Source: Chitinophagales bacterium
GTDB taxonomy: Bacteria > Bacteroidota > Bacteroidia > Chitinophagales > JADIYW01
Reading direction: 5' to 3'
Assembly: GCA_019694955.1 (NCBI GenBank)
Contig: JAIBAX010000014.1
Location: forward strand, 1 to 64,000
Length of the DNA stretch: 64,000 nucleotides
Part shown: in pieces, positions 7,792 through 17,300 of the stretch
Position numbering within the stretch: the stretch's first letter is position 1
Layout of the letters: each line of letters opens with the position of its first letter
The notes under the pieces: model-generated
The model's input: only the letters and a program-made list of their open reading frames with translations
Told to the model about the DNA's origin: nothing
Database searches by the model: none
Made by a program: the position numbers and the translations under genes

Positions 7792-10700
7792 ATGCAATTG
7801 ACAAACGAACAGATTGACACCATTGTTAAAAAGTACGGTAAGCATGAACCCGTAGCAGTAATTGGCATTGGTTGTAGATTCCCCAATAATACTACCAATC
7901 TTGATGAGTTTTGGGACTTACTCATTAATAAAGTAGACGCAGTAGGACAGATTCCCGAAAACCGCTTCGGAGATTTGGATAATCTCGTAGATCCGGAAAG
8001 GAAACCCGGCAAAATCGTTTCAAAAAAAGGCGCCTTTTTACAAAATATCGAGCAGTTTGACGCAGGATTTTTTGGCATTTCCCCTAAAGAAGCCGAAAAA
8101 ATGGATCCCCATCAAAGGGTATTGTTGGAAGTGGCGTATGAAGCCATCGATGATGCCACCATATCTAATGAACAATTATGGGGAAGCAATACCAGCGTAT
8201 TTATTGGAATGTGGTCGTCAGATTGGGAGCATAGACTCAATGTTGCCGGACATGATTTAGACGTGTATTCAACAACCGGTAGCGGTAGATATGCAGCATC
8301 TGGCAGAATTGCTTTTAATTTTAATTTGCAGGGAACTGCATTGACCCTTGATACAGCGTGCTCTTCCTCTTTAGTAGCGATGCACCTTGCAGTAACTTCC
8401 TTACAAACCGGACAATCCGAATACGCCTTAGCAGGTGCGGCCAATATGCTCTTAGACCCCATGATTTCTATTGGTTACTCCCGATCAGGTCTACTCTCTT
8501 CCTATGGACTATGTACCTTTGGAAATAAGGAACCGGGTGGATATGTCCGTAGCGAAGGTGCCGCGATGTTCTTATTATGCCCTTTGACCACTGCGTTGAA
8601 AAAAGGACATTATATCCACGCCTTAATAAGAGGAGCAACCTCTAACTGTGATGGACAATCGCACAACCTAATGTTGGCGCCGAGTTATATCACACAAGGA
8701 AACATGATTAAGAACGTTCTGAAGCGTTTTGAAATCAATCCCGCCGATATACAGTACATTGAAGCACATGGAACCGGGACAAAAGCCGGAGATTCCGCAG
8801 AGCTGCGCTCCATACCGGAAGCACTGGCACCCGGAAGAGAAAAAGGCGATATTTTCTATATCGGTTCAATAAAATCTAATATCGGACATACAGAATCTGC
8901 ATCAGGATTTGCTGGAGCCATTAAGACCATACTTGCCATAAAAAATAGAGTCATTCCACCCAATATCCATTATGACGAACCCAATCCATTCTTTGACTGG
9001 GCAAATTTGCCACTCATCATTCCCACAGAACCAACGCCATGGCCACATCCGGAGAAGGAATTGATGGCAGGCGTTAACTCTTTCGGTATCACTGGAACAA
9101 ATGCCCATATCGTATTTATGGAGGCACCAAAAATTGAAAACCATGCGCAAGTAAAGAAGAATATGCCGGATATTTTTCCGCTTTCCGCCCATGACCAGAA
9201 AGCCTTGGTAGCTTATGCCACAGCATTTAAACAAGATCTTGCCAAACTCAACCTTAGCGAGATACAAAATTATGGTAAGAATGTAGCTTTCAGAAAGAAT
9301 AACCTGTTGAAAAGAGCAGCAGTACTGTATAAAACAAAAGAAGAACTTATCAACGGACTTCATGCAATTCAAGAAGATACGATTCAAGAGCATGTTTTCA
9401 AAGGCTCTCCCAATGCATCGGGGAATAAGAAAGTGGTTTTTGTTTTCCCCGGACAAGGGTCTCAGTGGCAGGGAATGGGGAAAGACTTGTATGAAAAAGA
9501 ACCTGTTTTTAAAGCAACCATAGATGCTTGTGAACAAGCCTTCAGCAAATACGTCCATTGGAAGTTAACAGAACAACTTTTTGAAACAGGAGGTACACAA
9601 TTGTCAACAATTGATGTTATTCAACCTGCAATAGTTGCCATTGAAGTTGCCTTAGCAAAATTATGGATGTCGTGGGGAGTGATGCCAGATGCAGTAGTCG
9701 GGCATAGCATGGGAGAAGCAGCTTCTGCCTATATCGCCGGGGCTATCACCATAGATGAAATGGCCAATATCATCTGCACAAGATCAAAACTTATGCTTAG
9801 GACAAGTGGTAAAGGCGCCATGGGTTATGCAGCGATTACACTGGAAGAAGCACTTGCAGAAATTAAAGGTCAGGAGAATATTTTATCGATAGGCGTAAAT
9901 AACAGCCCTAAATCTACCGTCATCTCCGGGGATGCACAAACCGTAGAAGCATTGATTGCTAAGTTTGAGTCAAAAGGAATCTTTAGTAGAAAAGTGAATG
10001 TAGATGTGGCGTCCCATAGCCCACAAATGGATCCACTCAAAGAAGAGCTACAAGCAGCTTTGGGGAATATCCATCCTAAAGATACAGAAATAGCATTCTA
10101 TTCTACTGTAAAAGGTTCTAAAGTAGATAGTTCATCGTTAAATGCCGATTATTGGGTGAATAACCTGAGAAATATGGTTCAGTTTGGCAACACTGTTCAG
10201 CAGTTACTGAAAGAGAACCATACCATATTTATAGAAATGAGTCCCCACCCCGTACTTACGCAAGCAGTAAGAGAGAATATCGAATTCCTTGATGTGGAAG
10301 CTTTTGCAGTAGGTTCAATTGAAAGAAATCAAAATGGTATAGATTCAATAGCGAAGCATGTAGCAACAGCTTTTACTTGTGGCGTTCCGGTAAATTGGAA
10401 AGAATACTTAGGGGAAGATTTTAACTACCTTACACTACCAAATTATCCTTGGCAAAAAGAAACCTATTGGATAGATGAAAGCAATAAAGGCATCAGGCAA
10501 AGTGGAAGCTTCCGCAGAGATGGTTCTTTAGGACACCCATTATTGATGCGTTTTGTAGATATTGCTGCAGATAATGATACATTCGTTTGGGAAACAGATA
10601 TCAATGCACTCAATTTTCCGTATATCACAGACCATAAAGTGCATGAAACTACAGTTTTCCCAGGTGCAGGATATCTTGAAATCGTGCGTGCCGCAGTTCA

Positions 10701-13700
10701 GGAAGCATTTGGTGCAGGAGAACATTCCTTTACCGATATAAAAATACAAGCAGCTCTCTCATTGTTAGAAAATGAGACAAAATTGTTGCAATTAACCATC
10801 AAAAGAATGATTGGCGATGGTTTTACCTTCACCATCAATAGCATTAAAGCGAATGTAGTATCGGAAAATTGGGATACACATTGTACAGGGGTGATTCATT
10901 TGAATAAGCAAATTAAATCGTTGAATTTCAACGATTTTAATACTTCCGGTGGACAACTTGTTAGCAAAGAGCAACACTATGCATTTGCCGAGAAAATGAA
11001 ACTTCCCTACGGAGAAGCCTTCCAAACCCTTACGAAAGCAAGCGTAGCAGATAATTATATCGAAGCAGAAATCACTTCAGGAAAATCTATACAGGCTCAG
11101 ATAGAAAGGTACGGACTGCATCCTTCCGTTTTTGATGGTTGTATACAGGCATTTTTATTGGCTAACTATCAGGAAAGCCAACCAGTAACCTTTGTCCCGA
11201 CACGAGTAGAAAAAATGCAATTTTATTCTACCAATGGTGCCAATATACAGTGCAAAATAAAAATATGGATTAAAGAGAAAAATGCCGATTATCTGCTGTC
11301 AGATGCACAGATAGAAACATTAGATGGAAAACCTATCGCAACATTTCAGGGATTTAGGTTAGATTGTCTCGAAAAGAACAAGTTAGCGAGTAATCCCCCA
11401 GATTGGTTATATAATATACAATGGCAACCCATTAGCATGCCTGCTACTATAACCAAAGAAGCATCCGCCTTGCTTATTTGTACGCCAGAGGCACTTGAGC
11501 AACTAAAATTCATCCAACCGGTCGCTGTAATACATCCTGGCAAGGCTTTTTTTATAGAAAATGGTTCATATCCAACGATTTATGTAGATTTTAGTCAAGA
11601 AGATCACTTGAGGCAAGCCTTTGATGCAATTAACCAACGCAACATATATTTCCAACACATCATTCAGGCTTGCGCACTTTCGAACAGGCTGGGAGCGCAA
11701 TTTGAAGACTTCTATGCCTTTCAACAAGAGACAGCCTTTACCATTCCTAAATTGGCGAGAATTATCACATCCTCATCTAATAGGGATAAACCAAGGCTTT
11801 GGGTATTGACAGAAGGCTCACAGAAAGTGCTGGAATCTGATATGAACATACAAACGGTCGCATCAGTAATATGGGGAATGGGAAGAACAATTGACAATGA
11901 AATGCCGGAAATTCGGTATTCAAGAGTAGACTTCCCGCATTCTTTCAACGGCCAAGATGTAACGCTTTTTCATCAACTGCTTCAACAAGACATCGTTGAG
12001 AATGAAATGGTTATTCGCCAATCGGAAGTTTTTGGTGCTAGACTTCAACAAACACCAGCACAGTTGAAAACTAGCGAGCATTTACCAGTTGAACCTGCCG
12101 GAAACCGATTTTTTGAAGCCGTCACAAAAGAACCCGGGTTGCTTTCAAATATTTATCTAAGTGAGAAATTGCTACCGGATCCAGCCGCTCATGAAGTACA
12201 AATTGAAGTGAAAGCGTTGGGTATCAACTTCATGAACCTTATGTCCGCCCTTGGTATTTACCCCGGAAAAGTAAACGGATTCGGTACTTTAGGCATTGAG
12301 TGCACAGGCATCGTCACGAAAGTCGGGAAAGAAGTATCCCATCTTGTTGTTGGTGATGAGGTGATGGGGATGGCTTATCATACAATGGCATCACACCTGA
12401 ATGTCCCTGCTGCATTGATGAGACACAAGCCTACATCGTTGAATTTCAACGATTCAGCTACCATTCCGGTCGTTTTCTTAACATCTTATTATGGATTAAT
12501 TTCGCTGGGCAGGCTCAAAAAAGGAGAAAGGGTACTCATTCATGCCGGAACGGGCGGTGTAGGACTCTCAGCGATACAGATAGCGCAACAGATAGGTGCA
12601 GAAATCTACGCAACTGCAGGTTCAGAAACAAAACGACAATACCTGAAGGAACTCGGTATTAAGTATGTTTATGACTCTCGTTCATTAGATTTTATCGAGC
12701 AGATTCAAGCAGATACGTATGGTGAAGGTGTGGATGTTGTTTTAAATTCTTTAACGGGAGAAGCCATGTATGGTAGCATCTCTTTGTTGAGGAATTTTGG
12801 CAGATTTATTGAAATCGGCAAAAAGGATGTGTACGAGAATTCAAGAATAGGATTAGAGATTTTCTCAAAAGGATTATCTTATACCATGATAGACTTTGAG
12901 AAAATGCTGTTTGAGATTCCTGAAACGGTAGGCGAACTTCTTGAAGAGATACTCGTATATTTTGAGAAAGGTATTTACCGACCTTTACCTACAAAAGTAT
13001 TCCCTATCGCCGATTGTCAGAAAGCCTTTGAATATATGTCCAAAGCGGATCATATCGGTAAGATTGTTGTTAATGTAGAAGACAAGAACGTTGATATTCA
13101 ACCTTTAGTGTCAGATAGAACACATTTTTTAGCAGATGCAACCTATCTGTTAACAGGAGGATATGGCGGGTTAGGCCTTACCTTTGTCGATTGGATGTTT
13201 AAGAATGGAGCTAGAAGATTTGTGCTTACCGGAAGAAGAGGACCGCAAGGAGCGGCGCAACAAAAAATTAATACCCTAATAGACCAAGGGGCAGAAATTA
13301 TCATTGAGTCAGCGGACAGTGCAGATAAAACTGCTTGGGAGCGCATTCTCGCCAGTATACCTAAGACCTATCCATTAAAGGGTATTCTCCATCTTTCAGG
13401 TATTTTAGATGATGCTTCCTTGACGAATATTTCCGACGAGCAATTTACCAAAGTATTAAAAGCCAAAGTAGATGGTGCATATCATTTACACGATTTAACT
13501 AAAGACGTTGATTTACAACTATTTGTTTTGTTTAGTTCTTCATCATTGTTATTTGGCTCTCCCGGGCAGTGTGCTTATATTGGTGCAAATGCCTGTTTAG
13601 ATGCTTTGGCACAACATAGGAAAAACCTAGGGTTAGAAGCATTGAGCATCAATTGGGGAACAGTTTCAGGGGTAGGTTTAGCAGCGGCAGAAGGGAATCG

Positions 13701-14325
13701 TGGATCGAGATTAGAAGAAGAAGGCATCTATTCCCTAAGTCCTGAAGATTGTATCCATGTTTTTGAATATGCTGGAAATACGAATCTACCGGTATTGGGG
13801 ATGTTTAGTTTTGACCCGATAAAGTGGCAAAATACTTATCCTACAGCAGCCAAGAATCCATATTTTTCTAATTTCAGAGGTATGTCAGAAGAAAACAAAC
13901 AAGAGAAGCAAAGCTTCACAAGCGTATTAAAAGGCATCACAGACCCACAAGAACTAAGCAATGCAATAGAGCAAAAATTAAAGGAAAAAGTTAGTGCCGT
14001 TGTAAAAATGCCGATAGATAAAATAGAAGTAAAAACACCTTTTAAGTCGCTGGGAATTGACTCATTGATGTCCATACAGTTGAAGAATCAATTGGAAAAA
14101 GAGTTTGAGTTTCCAGTTTCCGTAACTTCATTTTGGACATATCCGAATATCCGGGAATACACCAAGTTCATGATAGAAGAACTTGACTTAGGTGGTGAAG
14201 AGACAAAAGTAGTTGAAAAAGAACCAGTTGTAGTAGAAAAGAAAGAAGAAAAAACGGTTGATTTAGACGATATCTCTTTAGATGATATCAGTAGTTTATT
14301 AGATGACGAATTGAAAAATTTATAA
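7792..14325 (+). CDS. Type I polyketide synthase, fully reducing module KS-AT-DH-ER-KR-ACP
   Basis: 2177 residues; one complete fully reducing extension module. KS about 18-446 has active-site Cys190 in DTACSSSL, and HGTGT and NIGH for the two histidines. AT about 548-835 has Ser639 in GHSMGE and a VASHSPQM specificity-loop motif. DH about 913-1190 has His948 in DHKVHETTVFPG and Asp1115 in HPSVFDGCIQ. A structural pseudo-KR lies at about 1200-1430. ER about 1450-1760 has the NADPH motif HAGTGGVG at 1584. KR about 1783-1990 has LDD and Tyr1929. The ACP has Ser2091 in GIDSL. An acidic Asp/Leu-rich tail is a likely docking element. It has no loading domain, C-methyltransferase or thioesterase. 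The downstream PKS starts 5 bases after this stop. Substrate and product are unknown. Confidence 0.95.
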   Translation: MQLTNEQIDTIVKKYGKHEPVAVIGIGCRFPNNTTNLDEFWDLLINKVDAVGQIPENRFGDLDNLVDPERKPGKIVSKKGAFLQNIEQFDAGFFGISPKEAEKMDPHQRVLLEVAYEAIDDATISNEQLWGSNTSVFIGMWSSDWEHRLNVAGHDLDVYSTTGSGRYAASGRIAFNFNLQGTALTLDTACSSSLVAMHLAVTSLQTGQSEYALAGAANMLLDPMISIGYSRSGLLSSYGLCTFGNKEPGGYVRSEGAAMFLLCPLTTALKKGHYIHALIRGATSNCDGQSHNLMLAPSYITQGNMIKNVLKRFEINPADIQYIEAHGTGTKAGDSAELRSIPEALAPGREKGDIFYIGSIKSNIGHTESASGFAGAIKTILAIKNRVIPPNIHYDEPNPFFDWANLPLIIPTEPTPWPHPEKELMAGVNSFGITGTNAHIVFMEAPKIENHAQVKKNMPDIFPLSAHDQKALVAYATAFKQDLAKLNLSEIQNYGKNVAFRKNNLLKRAAVLYKTKEELINGLHAIQEDTIQEHVFKGSPNASGNKKVVFVFPGQGSQWQGMGKDLYEKEPVFKATIDACEQAFSKYVHWKLTEQLFETGGTQLSTIDVIQPAIVAIEVALAKLWMSWGVMPDAVVGHSMGEAASAYIAGAITIDEMANIICTRSKLMLRTSGKGAMGYAAITLEEALAEIKGQENILSIGVNNSPKSTVISGDAQTVEALIAKFESKGIFSRKVNVDVASHSPQMDPLKEELQAALGNIHPKDTEIAFYSTVKGSKVDSSSLNADYWVNNLRNMVQFGNTVQQLLKENHTIFIEMSPHPVLTQAVRENIEFLDVEAFAVGSIERNQNGIDSIAKHVATAFTCGVPVNWKEYLGEDFNYLTLPNYPWQKETYWIDESNKGIRQSGSFRRDGSLGHPLLMRFVDIAADNDTFVWETDINALNFPYITDHKVHETTVFPGAGYLEIVRAAVQEAFGAGEHSFTDIKIQAALSLLENETKLLQLTIKRMIGDGFTFTINSIKANVVSENWDTHCTGVIHLNKQIKSLNFNDFNTSGGQLVSKEQHYAFAEKMKLPYGEAFQTLTKASVADNYIEAEITSGKSIQAQIERYGLHPSVFDGCIQAFLLANYQESQPVTFVPTRVEKMQFYSTNGANIQCKIKIWIKEKNADYLLSDAQIETLDGKPIATFQGFRLDCLEKNKLASNPPDWLYNIQWQPISMPATITKEASALLICTPEALEQLKFIQPVAVIHPGKAFFIENGSYPTIYVDFSQEDHLRQAFDAINQRNIYFQHIIQACALSNRLGAQFEDFYAFQQETAFTIPKLARIITSSSNRDKPRLWVLTEGSQKVLESDMNIQTVASVIWGMGRTIDNEMPEIRYSRVDFPHSFNGQDVTLFHQLLQQDIVENEMVIRQSEVFGARLQQTPAQLKTSEHLPVEPAGNRFFEAVTKEPGLLSNIYLSEKLLPDPAAHEVQIEVKALGINFMNLMSALGIYPGKVNGFGTLGIECTGIVTKVGKEVSHLVVGDEVMGMAYHTMASHLNVPAALMRHKPTSLNFNDSATIPVVFLTSYYGLISLGRLKKGERVLIHAGTGGVGLSAIQIAQQIGAEIYATAGSETKRQYLKELGIKYVYDSRSLDFIEQIQADTYGEGVDVVLNSLTGEAMYGSISLLRNFGRFIEIGKKDVYENSRIGLEIFSKGLSYTMIDFEKMLFEIPETVGELLEEILVYFEKGIYRPLPTKVFPIADCQKAFEYMSKADHIGKIVVNVEDKNVDIQPLVSDRTHFLADATYLLTGGYGGLGLTFVDWMFKNGARRFVLTGRRGPQGAAQQKINTLIDQGAEIIIESADSADKTAWERILASIPKTYPLKGILHLSGILDDASLTNISDEQFTKVLKAKVDGAYHLHDLTKDVDLQLFVLFSSSSLLFGSPGQCAYIGANACLDALAQHRKNLGLEALSINWGTVSGVGLAAAEGNRGSRLEEEGIYSLSPEDCIHVFEYAGNTNLPVLGMFSFDPIKWQNTYPTAAKNPYFSNFRGMSEENKQEKQSFTSVLKGITDPQELSNAIEQKLKEKVSAVVKMPIDKIEVKTPFKSLGIDSLMSIQLKNQLEKEFEFPVSVTSFWTYPNIREYTKFMIEELDLGGEETKVVEKEPVVVEKKEEKTVDLDDISLDDISSLLDDELKNL

Positions 14326-14329
14326 TTGT

Positions 14330-17300
14330 ATGCAGGATCAGGAGAAATTAATGCAACAACTCAAAGATGCCGTAGTTGCAATAAAGAAGTTAAAAGCAGA
14401 TTTGCAGGCAGAAAGGGAGAAAGACCATGAACCTGTTGCTATTATAGGAATGGCAATGCGATTACCGGGCGATACAAATACCGCAGAACGCTACTGGGAG
14501 TTGTTGGAAACAGGCTTCGATGCCATCACCGATATTCCTAAGTCGAGATTTGATGCTAAGAAATTGTTTACGACAGATCCGAATGAACCGGGAAAAATCA
14601 CTTTATTACAGGGCGGTTTTGTAAAAGACATCGATCAATTTGATGGTTCTTTTTTTGATATTTCTTATGCAGAATTAGAGAACTTAGATCCTCAACAAAG
14701 GATGCTCTTAGAAGTTTCTTATGAAGCCATTGAGAATGCAGGAATAAATGCTAAATCGTTGATAGACAGCGATACAGGTGTGTTTGTAGGCGTCACAAAT
14801 GTCGACTATCAGACCAAAAGCTATAGAACAGGAGATTATACATCCATCAATCATTACAGTTATTCAGGTCAGGCCATCTGTGCACATTCCGGCAGGATTT
14901 CTTATTTAATGGGCTTTCAGGGACCTAGCATTGCTTTAGATACAGCTTGTTCTTCTTCATTAGTCGCTACGCACCTTGCTGTAAGAACACTTCGAAATAG
15001 AGAGTCTAGTTTGGCATTAGTGGGGGCATGTAACTTAATCGTTGACCCGGAGCAAACTATATATTTCTCTCACCTCAACGCACTTTCTAAGGATAGTCGA
15101 TGTAAATCGTTTTCTAACGATGGAAATGGATTTGTTCGCTCAGAAGGTTGTGGTGTAGTGGTATTAAAGCGATTGGCAGATGCTCAACGGGATGGTGATA
15201 ATATTTTAGCCATCATAAAGGGAACCGCTGTTAACCAAGATGGGAAGAGCAATGGCTTTACAGCACCCAGCGTTAAGGCACAAATCAAGCTATTGGAAAC
15301 AGCCTTAAAAGATGCCTTGTTAACGGCTGAACAAGTCGATTTTATCGAAGCACACGGCACAGGCACAAAGATTGGCGACCCAATTGAAATGGATGCTATT
15401 TCGGCAGTATATAAAAAGCATAAAACCAAAGATCAACCATTATTGGTAGGGTCGGTGAAAAGCAATATTGGTCACACCGAGTCAGTAGCCGGAATGGCTG
15501 GAATGATGAAAATGGTGTTGGCACTACAACACAAAAAAATCCCCCAAAACCTTCACTTTGAACATCCCAACGAATTGATTGATTGGCAAGGATTGCCAAT
15601 AGCAGTTCCAACACGTTTAACCAATTGGGATAAAGAAACCCGGTATGCCGGAATAAGTGGGTTTGGAGTAACAGGTACAAATGCGCATGTCATTCTGGGT
15701 AATGCACCAACAACGGCTACACCGGAGATACATCTGCCAAAAGACATCTATGTATTAACATTATCTGCCAAAACCGATGAAAGCCTTATATTATTGGTAA
15801 AGAAATATATTTCCTTCATTGAAGCAGCAACAGTTCCCTTAGAAGATATTTGTGCTATGGCAGCCCTGAAAAGAACTCATTGGGAGGAACGTACGACATT
15901 TCTGGCAAGGAGCAAGGAAGAGATGATAGAAAAATTAAAGGATTTTTCTGAAATGGAGTATGAATCATCTAAAGTATTTGACGAAGAAACCGTTCCACCA
16001 GTTGTTTTTGTCTTTCCCGGGCAAGGATCACAATGGATAGGAATGGGTAAGCTATTGATGGAACATGAGGAGGTTTTCAAAACAGCGATGTTGGCGTGCA
16101 GTGATGCTTTTAAGAAATTCATAGACTGGGATTTAATAGAAGAACTCAACAAGCCCGAAGCAAACAGCAGGCTGAATGAAATAGACATCGTTCAACCAGC
16201 ATTAGTGGCAATAGAGATTGCGCTGGCAAAATTATGGCAAAGTAAAGGCATCCATCCTGAATTTGTTGTGGGACACAGCATGGGAGAAGCGGCAGCAGCC
16301 TATATTGCTGGAATACTGAGTCTGGATGAAGCCGCACAGGTAATCTGTTTAAGAAGCAAGCTGATGAAACGTCAGAGTGGCAAAGGAGAAATGGGCGTGA
16401 CCGATTTAACAGAACAGGAAGCCAGACAATATATTATTGGATGGGAAGATAAACTTTCTATTGCAGTTATGAATAGCCCTACTTCTACGGTAATTGCAGG
16501 AGAACCCGAAGCGCTGAATGCTGTATTTACACAACTGGAAGCAGCCGGAAGATTCTGTCGCAAAGTAAAAGTTGATGTGGCTTCACACAGCCCACAAATG
16601 GATCCTATCAAAGAAGAACTTAGACAGGCATTGCAAAATCTCCAACCAAAAGATGGAGAAATTTCCTTCTTTAGCACAGCCTTGAATAAGGTAATAAAAG
16701 GAAGTGAGTTGAATGCGGATTACTGGGTGAATAATTTAAGGAATCCAGTACAATTTGGTTCTGTAATTCGGTCAATACTTGAGAAGGATGATAGTGTCTT
16801 TTTAGAGATGAGCCCACATCCGGTTTTGTTAAATGCCATTCAAGAAAATATTCAGGTGTCCGGAAAGAAAGCTAAAGGCATTCCTTCTATCTTCAGAGAA
16901 AAGGACGAGGTATTGGATTTTATGGCAAACCTTGTCGCATTGCACAATACCGGCTATCCCATTGATTGGAAAGCCATTTATCCATCCATCGGTAGATTTG
17001 TTGTTTTGCCGAATTATGCATGGGTAAAAGAGCGGTTCTGGTATGATAAGAAACACTATGTCGGTCAGCAGCCTATCACCCAACCAGCAGAAGCATATTT
17101 ATACAACCTTTCTTGGAAAGACGTTGATATTCAACGATTAAATCTTTCAGGTAAGCGTATTTTGGTAGCAAATGGTCAGCACAGCTTGGGGCAAAGAATC
17201 ATAGAAAAACTACAGGCAGCCAACCAAGTTATTGAGTGGAATGGCACTGATGTGATGGAGAAACCGGATTTGGTGTTGGTGTTAGGTATATCAACCTTTG

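Noticed and set aside
8902-9558. Minus-strand open frame of 218 codons inside the first PKS gene
   Set aside because: It is the shadow of the KS-AT linker region; the translation is Cys/Phe-rich and not protein-like.
11380-12130. Possible C-methyltransferase between DH and ER of the first PKS
   Set aside because: No S-adenosylmethionine motif is seen; the segment has the pattern of a structural pseudo-ketoreductase (WGMGRTIDNE).
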